From Phycisphaerae bacterium RAS1 (GTDB taxonomy: Bacteria; Planctomycetota; Phycisphaerae; UBA1845; Fen-1342): a DNA stretch of 64,000 nucleotides. Within the stretch, counting starts at the first letter, position 1. Every line of letters begins with the position of its first letter. The stretch is taken from NCBI GenBank assembly GCA_007859745.1, contig SMLU01000003.1, forward strand, positions 434,001 through 498,000, written 5' to 3'. The notes beneath the pieces were generated by a model. That model searched no databases, was not told the origin of the DNA, and saw only the letters and a list, made by a program, of their open reading frames with translations. Both the position numbers and the translations under genes were made by a program. Of this stretch, positions 28,090-37,867 are shown one piece after another.

Positions 28090-29358
28090 ATGACCCGAGT
28101 TGCTGCCCTTATCGGTATTCTCGCTCTCGCTGCAGGCGGCGCTCGTGCCGCCGGCGGTGATTACCTCTCGCCCGAGGCGCTCGATCAGGCCGGCTGGGTG
28201 AAGTACTGGCAGCTCGCCTTGCCGCTGGAGCGCGGCCAGCGCATCGACGACGCCTACCAGGTCGATGACCAGCTCTACTTCGGCACGAGCGCCGGATACT
28301 GCATCGCCGTGCACGTTGAGACCGGCGCCATCCGCTGGCTGCGGCCGGTGACCAACCGCGGCTATCGCATCCGCCGCCCGTGCCACGCCGGCCGGCGCGT
28401 CGTGCTGGTCTCCCCGCGCGACATTTTGCAGTTGGACCGGCGCACCGGCGAGGAGATCTCGCGCCGCGAGCTGGACATCGCCGCCTCAACGCCGCCCGCG
28501 ACCGACGGGGCGCGCGTGTTCTTCGGCTCACTCGATCGCCGTTTTTATTCGTACACGCTGGCCGAGCAGTTTGAGCTCTGGAAGGCGGGCACGGCCGGGC
28601 CGATTACGTCGGGTCCGGCGATCCACGGCGACGACCTGTTCGTCGCCAGCAGCGACGGCGCGGTCTACGCGTGCGACCGGCGGACCAAGGCGGGGCGCTG
28701 GATGGCATACACGTTTTCGGCGATCACCGCCGACCTGGTGGTGGATGAGACGGCGGTCTACGCCGCGAGCACCGATGATTCGCTCTACGCCTTCGACCTG
28801 CTCACCGGTCGCGAGCGCTGGCGGGCGCGCTTCTCCGGGCCGCTCCGCGACGCGCCGCTCGTCGCACGGGCCGGCGTCTTTCAGTACAGCGCGGCGGACG
28901 GCTTGAGCTGTGTCGACGCGACGCCGCAGCCTGTCGATGACCGCGTGAAGTGGACGATCGAGCGCGGGCGGCACGTGGCGGGCCTCGACGCCCGACATGC
29001 GCTGGTGCTGACGCGCGACGGGGCGCTGCTGGCGTGCGACCTCGCGGACGGACGCGTGGTGCAGGAGCTTCCCGCCGGCGGCTTCGGGCTGGCGGCCTCG
29101 TCGGCTGACGGATCGACGATGGTGCTGGTCGCGGGCGATGGGCGCGTGTTCTGCGCCCGGCCGCGCGGCGCCAGGCCGCCGTCGATCCAGGCCATCCGCG
29201 ACGCGCTCGCCCCGCGCGCGGATGATCACGCCCCGACTTCGCAACCGGCCGCGTCGCAGCCGGCCGAGCCGGCGCGCGCCGCCGCGCCGCAGGCTGCCGC
29301 GATCGGCGGTCGATCCCAAATCTCCAAGCAGATGCAGCAGGGCGGCGCGCCGCGCTGA
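28090..29358 (+). CDS. Secreted PQQ-like beta-propeller protein
   Basis: A 422-aa protein with a signal peptide (MTRVAALIGILALAAGGARA). About seven blades of the PQQ/BamB type follow: YFGTSAGYCIAVHVETGAIR, VFFGSLDRRFYSYTLAEQF, LFVASSDGAVYACDRRT, VYAASTDDSLYAFDLLTGRE, ALVLTRDGALLACDLADGR. The Trp-docking Asp/Thr-G pattern is clear, but PQQ-binding and metal residues of dehydrogenases are not, so it is more likely a scaffold or binding protein. A Pro/Ala/Gln-rich tail (~365-422) ends the protein. A perfect palindrome follows the stop, before the convergent gene. Confidence 0.8.
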   Translation: MTRVAALIGILALAAGGARAAGGDYLSPEALDQAGWVKYWQLALPLERGQRIDDAYQVDDQLYFGTSAGYCIAVHVETGAIRWLRPVTNRGYRIRRPCHAGRRVVLVSPRDILQLDRRTGEEISRRELDIAASTPPATDGARVFFGSLDRRFYSYTLAEQFELWKAGTAGPITSGPAIHGDDLFVASSDGAVYACDRRTKAGRWMAYTFSAITADLVVDETAVYAASTDDSLYAFDLLTGRERWRARFSGPLRDAPLVARAGVFQYSAADGLSCVDATPQPVDDRVKWTIERGRHVAGLDARHALVLTRDGALLACDLADGRVVQELPAGGFGLAASSADGSTMVLVAGDGRVFCARPRGARPPSIQAIRDALAPRADDHAPTSQPAASQPAEPARAAAPQAAAIGGRSQISKQMQQGGAPR

Positions 29359-29378
29359 CGCACGCCCCCGTTACGACT

Positions 29379-29436
29379 GACTGTGGCACCGGTTTCCAAC
29401 CGGTGCCCGCACCGCTTGAAAAGCGGTGCCACAGTC
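29379..29436. repeat. Palindromic repeat between convergent genes
   Basis: Arms GACTGTGGCACC and GGTGCCACAGTC enclose two smaller hairpins (ACCGGTTTCCAACCGGT and CCGCTTGAAAAGCGG). It fills the gap between two convergent genes (stops at 29358 and 29440) and could terminate both. I saw no second copy in the window. Confidence 0.88.
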
Positions 29437-29439
29437 GAC

Positions 29440-30258
29440 TCACGCTCCCGTCAGCAGCGCGATAAACGGGTTGATATCCAGTACGTCAACCTGCTCGTCG
29501 CCGTTTGTGTCGACATTGAACAGGCCGCACGTCGGGTTCGCCGCGACGTAGGCGCCCGGGTCGCTCAATGCCTGCACAAACGGGTTGATGTCGAGCACGT
29601 TCACCTGCCCGTCGCAGTTGGCGTCGCCGACGAGCGGCGGCGAAATCGCCCGAAACTGCACGCCGTTGAGCGCCGCGCCCAGCAACTGGTCGGCGCCCGG
29701 AACGATTCCCGAGTGCGCCTGCAATCGGCCGGTCGTCACCAGGCACGTGTGCCGTGAATACGTGACGAACGCCGCATGCCCGCCGGGCCACGCGCCGCCG
29801 ACGGTCTTGTGCGGATAGCCCGGCTCCTCATCCGAGCTCGTGTATGCGAATATCGTGGGCTCAGCCGGCATCCACGCGTACATCACGAGCTCGTACCACC
29901 CGTTCGACAGCCCGGTGATATAGAGGCAGCTTTCGAGGCTGGCCGTGTACGTGACGAGGCAATGGTCCATGAGCAACGCGTCGTCGCCGGACGTGCCGGG
30001 ATCGTCGGTGCTCCGCACCTCCGTCCCGCCGATCTGGCGGATGCGGACCGACGTGGCATCACCGGCGATGTCGACCACATAAGTGTACAAACCCGGCGAC
30101 TCATCGACCTCATTCCAGACGCCCGCCAGGCCGACGCCGGCGTAACTCGACGACGGCACAGCGCCCGGCGGACCGAACGCGACGTTGAACGCCTGGGCGT
30201 CGGCTGATCGCGGCGCGATCAGCAATACGAGAAGAACCAGACCAGCGCAACGAGACAT
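29440..30258 (-). CDS. Secreted protein with dockerin-like C-terminus
   Basis: A 272-aa protein with a signal peptide (MSRCAGLVLLVLLIAPRSADA). Residues ~22-200 form a jelly-roll-like domain (FNVAFGPPGAVPSSSYAGVG, YTYVVDIAGDATSVRIRQ, GWYELVMYAWMP). The end (~208-272) has two calcium loops, ANCDGQVNVLDINPFVQAL and TNGDEQVDVLDINPFIALL, almost identical to the tail of the protein at 1476-2549. The two proteins probably share an attachment or export-sorting route. The N-terminal domain has no family I can name. Confidence 0.75.
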   Translation of the reverse strand: MSRCAGLVLLVLLIAPRSADAQAFNVAFGPPGAVPSSSYAGVGLAGVWNEVDESPGLYTYVVDIAGDATSVRIRQIGGTEVRSTDDPGTSGDDALLMDHCLVTYTASLESCLYITGLSNGWYELVMYAWMPAEPTIFAYTSSDEEPGYPHKTVGGAWPGGHAAFVTYSRHTCLVTTGRLQAHSGIVPGADQLLGAALNGVQFRAISPPLVGDANCDGQVNVLDINPFVQALSDPGAYVAANPTCGLFNVDTNGDEQVDVLDINPFIALLTGA

Positions 30259-30339
30259 GGCTCATCCCTTCGGCAAAGGGCTCGCTAGGGATAGCCTAAT
30301 GCACGGGGTGCCCGGCCCGAAGCAGAATTTCTGCCCGGC

Positions 30340-32613
30340 TTACTCGGGGCCGTAGGTCGCCTTCGCGGGCGCGGCCTCCACCGCCCGCTTCACCACGTCT
30401 TGAACTCCGCCGCGCATGAACCGCAGCTCAACCGGCCGCGCGCGCTTGGATTGCAGATCGACCAACCTCCCCGACTCGCGCGACACGGCGCCGATCCCCT
30501 CGAACGTCTGGATTTCCCGATCCGGCCCGGGCCAGACTTCAATCACGCGGCGATCGTCGATCGACATCACGTCGGCTCCCACGCCTTCGAATCGCGGAAT
30601 CAGCGTGTCGATTTCCGCAGGCAGCGTGCAGATGATCGCGCCGCCGCGGACGAAGAGCGCCGCACGCTCCAGCGGCACGTCAAGCTCGATGGGCTGCCCG
30701 CCGTCGTGCGGCTGGCCGGTCCAGTAGTCGAGCCACGCCGCGCCGTCGGACTGCTTCGGCAGATAGACCGAACGCCGCGTTCCGGGCTGGTACATCGGAG
30801 CGAAGAGAAGATCGGGGCCGAACATATATTGGTATTGGTGCGCCGCCGCCTCGCGATCGCCGGGAAACGCCAGCACCATCGGCCGGATGATCGGCATGCC
30901 GCTACGAGACGCCTCGACAGCCGCATCCATGACATACGGCGTCAGGCGCATGTGCAGCGTTGCGAAGTCGCGGTAGATCGCCAACGCCCTGTCACCGAAG
31001 TCCCACGGCCCGCGATTGCAGGTCATGTGCACCTGCATCATCGGTGAGAGCGCCCCGAACTGCGTCCAGCGGATAAACAGTTCCTCGCTGGGCGTGCCCA
31101 TGTAGCCGGCGATGTCGTGGCCCCACAGCGGCAGGCCTGAGAGCGCCGTGTTCTGGCCGGCCAGAATCACGCCCGGCAGGCCGTTCTCGAACGAGAACGT
31201 GGCGTCGTTGTCGCCCGCCCAGCCGAAGGGTTGCCGCTGCGTGCCCGAAAACCCGCAACGGGAGTGCAGCACGCCATCGCCATCCAGCCGCGTGTCGATC
31301 CACTCCTGCGCCGCTTCAAGATAGAGCTTGGCGTAGCGGTTTTTCATCTCGGCCGCCGGTGTGCCGTCAAAGAAGACCGCGTCCTGCACGAAGTTGCCTT
31401 CGCCGTCGTCGCACTTGAGCGCCCGCACGCCCCATGGCCGCATCTTGTCCAGTTGTGCCAGCCACCATTCCTTTGCCGCCGGGTTGGTGAAATCGACCAG
31501 CGCCCCGCGCCCCTTCCACCACGCCACGATCATCGGCTCGCCGCCGGGCTGCTTGACGAAAAACCCGCGCTGCCGGCCCTCCTCGAAGTTCGCGCACGGG
31601 CCGGGCTCGATGCCCGGTGTGTCGACGACGTTTTCGACGTTGACGAACGGCGTCAGCCACAGGCAGGGATAGAATCCGAGCTCGCGCACGCGGTCGAACA
31701 TGGCCGCGGGCTGCGTGAACTGCCGCTCGTTCAGCGTGAAGTCGTTGTAGCAGGTCTCCCACGGGCTATCGATCACAATCATCGAGCCGGGCAGGTCGTG
31801 CTTGCGGGTCAGCTCCGCGTCGGCCAGCACCTCGTCGCGGTTGTTGTGGATGTTGCGGCTCTTCCACGGAGCCAGGCTCCACACCGGCGGAACGCGCGGC
31901 CGGCCGCTGAGCCGCGTGAACTCGTTCAGGATCGTCGCGAAGTCCGGGCCGTCGATCAGCACGATGCGCACCCGCGCGGCGCGATAGCGCAGCCGCACGT
32001 GATCGCGATCGGTCGCGTTCAGGTCGAACTCGCCGGGCGCGAAGCTGTCCACCCAGAGTCCGTAGCCGCGCGTGCTCATATAAAGCGGCACGGGCTTGTA
32101 GCTGACGACGCCCTTCGGCTCGGGCCGATCGATGCTGGCCATCGGCAGGATGAAGCCCTTCTGGTTCAGCGCGTTGAAGCGCTCGCCGCCGCCGTAGTAG
32201 CTGGAGTTGTCCTCGATGCAAATCTCGATGTCGTGCGGCGCGCCGTCGCGAGCGGAGTAGATGATCGCGTGAGAGCTTCCGTCCGGCGGTTCAAGGGTGA
32301 TGCGGACGGCGGCGTTGTCGAACGAGGCGCCCGCCGGCGCGGAAGCGGCCGGGGCGGCGGTGAAATCGGCCTGAGGCCGGCCGTCCACGTGCGGCGGCGC
32401 GAGGCGAACGCGGCAATCGGGTTTCTCTTTGGCATCGATTCGGCGAAGGCAAATTCGTCCCGATCGCGGATCAAGTTCGAGGCGCGAGTCGCCGCGTGCC
32501 GTGGCCGCGGCGGCGAGCGAGAAGACGAGCGGCAAGACGAGCGACCATTCGAGTGACGTGATCAACCGGATCGTCCGTTCGATATCCCGGCCTCCGGGGC
32601 TTAGGCGCGCCAT
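30340..32613 (-). CDS. GH31-family glycosidase
   Basis: A 757-aa exported enzyme. I chose ATG 32613 because the frame upstream runs through a family B repeat. Membrane signal ~21-45 (LEWSLVLPLVFSLAAAAT). The N-terminal beta domain (~45-280) precedes the barrel. The nucleophile is Asp402 in LKCDDGEG and the acid/base Asp468 in WAGDND, both at positions expected for GH31. Further family motifs are WSLAPWKSRNIHNN, the substrate region ARIRPMVLAFPGDREA-like, and LWGHDIAGYMGTPSEELFIR. The family covers alpha-glucosidases, alpha-xylosidases and sulfoquinovosidases; which one cannot be decided from sequence alone. Confidence 0.88.
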   Translation of the reverse strand: MARLSPGGRDIERTIRLITSLEWSLVLPLVFSLAAAATARGDSRLELDPRSGRICLRRIDAKEKPDCRVRLAPPHVDGRPQADFTAAPAASAPAGASFDNAAVRITLEPPDGSSHAIIYSARDGAPHDIEICIEDNSSYYGGGERFNALNQKGFILPMASIDRPEPKGVVSYKPVPLYMSTRGYGLWVDSFAPGEFDLNATDRDHVRLRYRAARVRIVLIDGPDFATILNEFTRLSGRPRVPPVWSLAPWKSRNIHNNRDEVLADAELTRKHDLPGSMIVIDSPWETCYNDFTLNERQFTQPAAMFDRVRELGFYPCLWLTPFVNVENVVDTPGIEPGPCANFEEGRQRGFFVKQPGGEPMIVAWWKGRGALVDFTNPAAKEWWLAQLDKMRPWGVRALKCDDGEGNFVQDAVFFDGTPAAEMKNRYAKLYLEAAQEWIDTRLDGDGVLHSRCGFSGTQRQPFGWAGDNDATFSFENGLPGVILAGQNTALSGLPLWGHDIAGYMGTPSEELFIRWTQFGALSPMMQVHMTCNRGPWDFGDRALAIYRDFATLHMRLTPYVMDAAVEASRSGMPIIRPMVLAFPGDREAAAHQYQYMFGPDLLFAPMYQPGTRRSVYLPKQSDGAAWLDYWTGQPHDGGQPIELDVPLERAALFVRGGAIICTLPAEIDTLIPRFEGVGADVMSIDDRRVIEVWPGPDREIQTFEGIGAVSRESGRLVDLQSKRARPVELRFMRGGVQDVVKRAVEAAPAKATYGPE

Positions 32614-32635
32614 CGTGGGCCTGGCCGGGCCAGCG

Positions 32636-32700
32636 TGGGGAGCATCGGCGTCCCGCCGGTGCGTTGCCGTTTCCGCACCGGCCAGAGGCCGATGCTCCCC
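32636..32700. repeat. Family B repeat with a hybrid right arm
   Basis: Left arm GGGGAGCATCGGCGTCCCGC; right arm ...GGCCAGAGGCCGATGCTCCCC. The right arm begins with sequence resembling family D (CGGCCAGAGGCCG), so this copy looks recombinant. It lies between sodB and the GH31 gene, both on the reverse strand. Confidence 0.85.
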
Positions 32701-32753
32701 GCGCGGAGGGCATGGTGCTCGTCTCGCGCGCGCCGGTCCGCGCCGGCACTGCG

Positions 32754-33368
<615 letters not shown>

Positions 33369-33562
33369 GGCGGTCTCCTTTGAAGGCAGAGCAGTCACGG
33401 GCCGGAGCAGCGGCCGTCCGATGGCCGCCGTCATGCGATTATCGAAGGGTGGTGGGCGAGTTTCAACCGGCGGGGAGAAACGGGTGCTGGCCAGCGCTGG
33501 GCAGGGCACATCGCGGTAGAGGTTGCGAGCGGCGCCGTCTTTCCGAACCGGACTGGCGGCGT

Positions 33563-33666
33563 ATTTCCGAACCCGCCGCGCCAAGCGGCGGGTCGACGCT
33601 CGTACACAATCGGCGCCCGACAGGCCGCGCACGTCACCCCGCCGCTTGGCGCGGCGGGTTCGGACG
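33563..33666. repeat. Family C repeat pair
   Basis: Arms with the core CCCGCCGCGCCAAGCGGCGG (33570) and its inverse (33640-33660), spacer about 30 bases. It lies in the 365-base gap between sodB and pilT, which must also hold the sodB promoter. I see no gene in that gap. Confidence 0.9.
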
Positions 33667-33733
33667 AATCGCCGACCGAAACCGGATGCACCCTACCGGG
33701 GGCGGCGCGGGGTAAGGAACCGCGATCGTGACG

Positions 33734-34870
33734 CTACTTCTTCTCCTCCGGCGGCGGCTCTTCCTTCTTGTGCAGCAGCCCGCCGGCGCCGGCCTGGCCC
33801 TTCCGCTTGGCGTCAACCTTCTCCTCGAACTCCGCTGGCTGGCGGGCGCGTTCGATGCACTCATCGGCCGGGCACTCGCCGCTGTCGAAGAGCTGCCAGA
33901 GGTGGTCGTCGAGAAGCTGCATGCCGAATTTCTTGCCGGTCTGGATGGCGGAGTCGATGCGATACGTTTTGTTCTCGCGGATCAGGTTGGCGATGGCGGG
34001 CGTGATCATCAGGAACTCGTAGGCCGCCTTTCGCCCGACGCCGCCGGTCTTGGGCACCAGCGTCTGCGACAGGATCGCCAGCAGCGTGGTCGAAAGCTGC
34101 ACGCGGATCTGCTCCTGCTGGTTCACCGGGAAGGCGTCGATGATGCGGTTGATCGTGCCCTGGCAGCCGGTGGTGTGCAGCGTGGCGAACACCAGGTGGC
34201 CGGTTTCGGCGGCCCGGATCGCGGCTTCGATCGTTTCCAGGTCGCGCATTTCGCCGACGAGGATCACGTCCGGGTCCATGCGCAGCGAGCGGCGCAGCGC
34301 CTCGGAGAAGCTGGGCACGTCAACGCCCACCTCGCGCTGTGAGAAGCACGATTTCTTGTGATTGTGGTAATACTCGATCGGGTCTTCGACGCTGATGATG
34401 TGCCGGTCCATGTACGTGTTGATGTAGTCCAGCATGGTCGCCAGCGAAGTCGTCTTGCCCGAGCCGGTCGGCCCCGTCACCAGGAACAGCCCGCGCGGCC
34501 GGGCCATCAGGTCGCGCACCACCTTCGGCAGGCCGATCTCCTCGAACGTCAGCAGCTTGTTCGGAATCAGGCGCAACACCATCGAGATGTTGCCCTTCTG
34601 CCGGAAGACGGACACGCGGAACCGACCCTTGTCGCCGAAGGCGAAGCCGAAGTCCGTGCCGCCCTCTTCCTGAAGCTCCTGCTGGTTGCGCTCGGGCGTG
34701 ACCGACTTCATCAGCGCGACGCTGTCGTCGGGCTCCAAGACCTTCGTCTCAAGGCTGCGCAGCCGGCCGTGCAGCCGCAACACCGGCGGACGCCCGACGT
34801 GGATGTGAATATCCGACGCGCCGGAGCGGATGCAGGTTTCGAGGAGGCGATCTATGTGAACAGTGGCCAC
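33734..34870 (-). CDS. pilT: Type IV pilus retraction ATPase, PilT type
   Basis: A 378-aa cytoplasmic secretion ATPase. Walker A GPTGSGKTTSLA (~125-136), the Asp box (ISVEDPIEYYH), Walker B ILVGEMRDLET, and the HxxTGHLVFATLHT His box are all present. The AIRAAETGHLVFATLHTTG and YEFLMITPAIANLIRE motifs are the PilT signatures. PilT hydrolyses ATP to depolymerise the pilus and drive twitching. It is followed on the same strand by nothing; pilB lies upstream, separated by a 104-base palindrome region. The end is Lys/Glu-rich (HKKEEPPPEEKK). Confidence 0.93.
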   Translation of the reverse strand: MATVHIDRLLETCIRSGASDIHIHVGRPPVLRLHGRLRSLETKVLEPDDSVALMKSVTPERNQQELQEEGGTDFGFAFGDKGRFRVSVFRQKGNISMVLRLIPNKLLTFEEIGLPKVVRDLMARPRGLFLVTGPTGSGKTTSLATMLDYINTYMDRHIISVEDPIEYYHNHKKSCFSQREVGVDVPSFSEALRRSLRMDPDVILVGEMRDLETIEAAIRAAETGHLVFATLHTTGCQGTINRIIDAFPVNQQEQIRVQLSTTLLAILSQTLVPKTGGVGRKAAYEFLMITPAIANLIRENKTYRIDSAIQTGKKFGMQLLDDHLWQLFDSGECPADECIERARQPAEFEEKVDAKRKGQAGAGGLLHKKEEPPPEEKK

Positions 34871-34881
34871 GTCAGGCTCCG

Positions 34882-34962
34882 GAGTTAAGAGTAGCGAGTA
34901 GCGAGTAGCGAGTGAAAGAAAGAACGGCCATTCTGTAACTCACTACTCGCTACTCTTAACTC
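34882..34962. repeat. 20-base perfect inverted repeat between pilB and pilT
   Basis: Arms GAGTTAAGAGTAGCGAGTAG (34882-34901) and its exact inverse (34943-34962), each extended by further GTAGCGA units (GTAGCGAGTAGCGAGTAGCG at 34891). The stop codon of pilB (34975-34977) lies in an adjoining GAGTAGCG unit. Confidence 0.92.
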
Positions 34963-34974
34963 GCTACTCATCCG

Positions 34975-36693
34975 CTACTCTTCCGCCAGAATCCCTTCCA
35001 TCTGCGCAATCCGCCCGACCTCCTCCGGCGTCGTAATGCCGCGGAGGATTTTCATCCGGCCGTCGGCCAGCAGGTTTCGCATTCCGCCGGCGGCGGCGGC
35101 TCGGCGGAGCTGGTTGGTCGGGGCGCGGTTGAAGGCCAGCTCGCGGACTTCGTTGGTCATTTCCATCAGCTCGAACAGCCCCTGCCGCCCGCGGTAGCCC
35201 ACGCCGCCGCAGCGGTTGCAGCCCTTGCCGCGGTAGATGTGGTGGCCGGCCAGGTCTTCGTCGCTGATGCCGAGCGTGCGCAGGATGTACTTGTCGGGTG
35301 AGGGGTCGATTTCCTTGCACTCTTTGCAGATCACGCGCACCAGGCGCTGCGCGAGAATGGCCTGAATCGACGACGCGACGAGGAAGGGCTTGATGCCCAT
35401 GTCCACCAGGCGCGTGATGGCGCTCGGGGCGTCGTTGGTGTGCAGCGTGCTGAAGACCAGGTGGCCGGTGAGGGCGGCCTGAATGGCGACTTCACCCACT
35501 TCGCGGTCGCGGATTTCGCCGACGAGGATGATGTTCGGCGCCTGGCGCAGCATCGAGCGCAGAATGCGCGGAAACGTCAGCCCGATGTCGTCGCGCACCT
35601 GGCACTGGTTCATGCCGCTGAAGTTGTATTCCACCGGGTCTTCGGCGGTGATGATCTTGCGGTCGGGGCGGTTCAGCTCCTGCAGCGCGGCGTAGAGCGT
35701 GGTCGTCTTACCCGAGCCGGTCGGCCCGGTGACCAGGAAGATGCCGTTGGGCTGACGGATGATGCGGTGGAACGTGTCGTAGTGATCCTGCTCGAAGCCC
35801 AGGCCGGTGACGCCGATCTTGACCGAGTCGGGCCGCAGGATACGCAGGACGATGCTCTCGCCGTGATAGGCCGGCAGCGAGCTGACGCGGAAGTCGATCT
35901 GGCCGGCGCCGATCTTCATCTTGATGCGTCCGTCCTGCGGCAGGCGCTTCTCGGCGATGTCGATGCCGGACATGATCTTCAAACGCGCCGTGACGGCGCC
36001 CTGCATGCTCTTGGGGACGTTGTCGCGGCAGATGCACACGCCGTCGATGCGGTAACGCACGCGGACGCGATCGGACATCGGCTCCACGTGAATATCCGAC
36101 GCGCGCATGCGCACGGCTTCGCCGATCAGCAGGTTGATCAGGCGGATGACGGGCGCGTCGCCGTCCTCCTCGATTTTCTTGAGGGCTTCCTTTTCCTTGG
36201 CCTGAATGTCGGCGTCGCGGTCGATCTCCAGGATGGTCTCGTCCATGCTGCTGCCGAGGTTGGCGCCCATGAACGTGTCGATGAAGCGCTGAATCTTGCT
36301 CTTGGGCGCGATGGCGCACTCAATCTCGCAGTTGAGCTGGAAGCGCAGCATGTCCTGCAATTCGAGATCGAGCGGGTCGTAGATGATGACCTTGATCTTG
36401 TTCTCCTCCTTTTTCAGGGGGAGGACCTTGTACTTGGTCACCAGCTTCTGCGGCAGAAGGTCGATGGCGGCGGGAACCTGGACGTTCTTGTCGAGGTCGA
36501 CGTATTCGAGGTTGAACTGCGTGGCGAGGGCCTTGCTGACGTCCTCTTCGGTGGCCAGCTCCAGCTCGACCAGCGCCTCGCCGACGCGCTTGCCGTGCTG
36601 ACCGGCGTAGGTGAGCGCGCCGTCCAGGTCGGTCTGCGAGACGATCCCCCAACTGACGAGAATCTCGCCCAGGCGCTTGCGACGTCGAGCCAT
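34975..36693 (-). CDS. pilB: Type IV pilus assembly ATPase, PilB/GspE type
   Basis: A 572-aa ATPase. I chose ATG 36693 (MARRRKRLGEILVSWG) where homology begins. The N-terminal domain (~1-150, LGEILVSWGIVSQTDL) is the GSPII_E type. Walker A GPTGSGKTTTLYAAL, the Asp box ITAEDPVEYNFSG, Walker B ILVGEIRDREV and the His box HLVFSTLHTNDAPSA are present. Near the end two Cys pairs, CKEC and CNRCGG, form the zinc-binding tetracysteine motif of PilB/GspE. It extends the pilus by ATP hydrolysis. With pilT it gives the motor pair, but no pilin, PilC, PilQ or PilM genes lie in this window. Confidence 0.94.
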   Translation of the reverse strand: MARRRKRLGEILVSWGIVSQTDLDGALTYAGQHGKRVGEALVELELATEEDVSKALATQFNLEYVDLDKNVQVPAAIDLLPQKLVTKYKVLPLKKEENKIKVIIYDPLDLELQDMLRFQLNCEIECAIAPKSKIQRFIDTFMGANLGSSMDETILEIDRDADIQAKEKEALKKIEEDGDAPVIRLINLLIGEAVRMRASDIHVEPMSDRVRVRYRIDGVCICRDNVPKSMQGAVTARLKIMSGIDIAEKRLPQDGRIKMKIGAGQIDFRVSSLPAYHGESIVLRILRPDSVKIGVTGLGFEQDHYDTFHRIIRQPNGIFLVTGPTGSGKTTTLYAALQELNRPDRKIITAEDPVEYNFSGMNQCQVRDDIGLTFPRILRSMLRQAPNIILVGEIRDREVGEVAIQAALTGHLVFSTLHTNDAPSAITRLVDMGIKPFLVASSIQAILAQRLVRVICKECKEIDPSPDKYILRTLGISDEDLAGHHIYRGKGCNRCGGVGYRGRQGLFELMEMTNEVRELAFNRAPTNQLRRAAAAGGMRNLLADGRMKILRGITTPEEVGRIAQMEGILAEE

Positions 36694-36888
36694 TCCACCG
36701 TTCCCTGCCGTGGCGGGTGCGGAGTTCGCATGATCCGCCGGGCCGCCCTCAGGCCCGCACACCTCAACCCCGCCGCCCGGCGGTTTATTCTTATCCGCCA
36801 ACCGGCGCGAAAGCAAGGCGACGCAATGTTCCGGGGGGGCCGTGGGCGTGGCCAGAGTTTTTGGCAAACGCCGCGGGCCTGGCCGTTT

Positions 36889-36914
36889 TTCCGAACCCGC
36901 CGCGCCAGGTCAAA
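36889..36914. repeat. Family C remnant (half arm)
   Basis: TTTTTCCGAACCCGCCGCGC (36891) is a left half of the family C arm with no partner. It lies at the truncated 3' end of the galactose-oxidase-like gene. Confidence 0.75.
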
Positions 36915-37867
36915 ACCGTTGGCGGCGGTGGGCGGACAGGGGCTGGGCGGACTCCAATTCTCGAACCAGGCCGGACCGAGCGGTCCGACCGGGCAGGGCT
37001 CCGGCGCGCCGCCGTTGCAGTAGTGGGCGTCGTAATAGGGCGTCCACGCGAACGCGGGCGGCGACCACGAGGCCGGATTGGGGTTGAAGAGCACCGGAAT
37101 GCGCGGGTTGCCGTGGCAGAAGGGGTAGCGGTCCACGGGCCAGACACGCGGACCGTCAATGCAGACCGTTTCGTCGGTGCAGCCGACGCACTCGCACGCG
37201 CCGTCCAGCACCACGACTGTCCCATCCCCAAGAACCGTCGGGCTTGGGTACCAGCGTTTCGCTTGCCATTCGCTTGAGGGCTGAATCGCGTCCATGCGCC
37301 ACGTCTCGGGCGGTCCGGCAATCCAGCTTCCCTTTCCGAAATTCCCGTTGGCGTCGGTCTCGGTACCGGCTGGGTCGTAGAGCGTGACCTGCGCCGTGCC
37401 GGGGCAGTCGCGTTCGGCGTTGGGAACGGTGCTGAACAGTCCACCGCCGAAAAATGCGACCAGACCCGAATCGAGGATCACGTGCCCAGAGCAAAACAAT
37501 ACGTGGTTGGAGCTTGGCCAGCCGACGTCGCGGCAGCGGCCCGTGACGGGATCGAAGAGGACGACGTCGGGCGCTGGTTGAACTCGTTGGTCATCAAATC
37601 GACGATTACGACTTTTCCCGATTTCAACAACGCCGCATGGATCGCCTGGATGTTGCTGCTGTTGATACCGCCCGGCGTCGGCAACGGGCCATCCGGGTTG
37701 TAGTTGATCTTCAGGCACATCAGGTCCGACCACTCGCCTTGCGTAGATTGAGAGCCCTGTGTCGGGCAGTTTGACGCGAGTTGGCAGGGATCTTCCTGTG
37801 CCCATAGTTCTGCGACCGCAAGTAATGCGAACACTGCCATGCATGTTGGATGCAGAATGCGGCTCAT
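36911..37867 (-). pseudogene. Galactose-oxidase-like secreted protein, frameshifted and truncated
   Basis: ATG 37867 gives a signal peptide (MSRILHPTCMAVFALLAVAE) and an opening typical of galactose/glyoxal oxidase propellers (IQAIHAALLKSGKVVIVDL). Near 37570-37582 the reading switches by one base; the continuing homology in the next frame is APDVVLFDPVTGRCRDVGW, GHVILDSGLVAFFGGG, VYDPAGTET-like, WRMDAIQPSSEWQAKRWYPS. After PCPPTAANGFDL (about 36915) it runs into a family C repeat remnant, and the usual C-terminal domain is missing. It overlaps the PEP-CTERM gene upstream by four bases (ATGA), so it once formed an operon with it. Confidence 0.65.
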
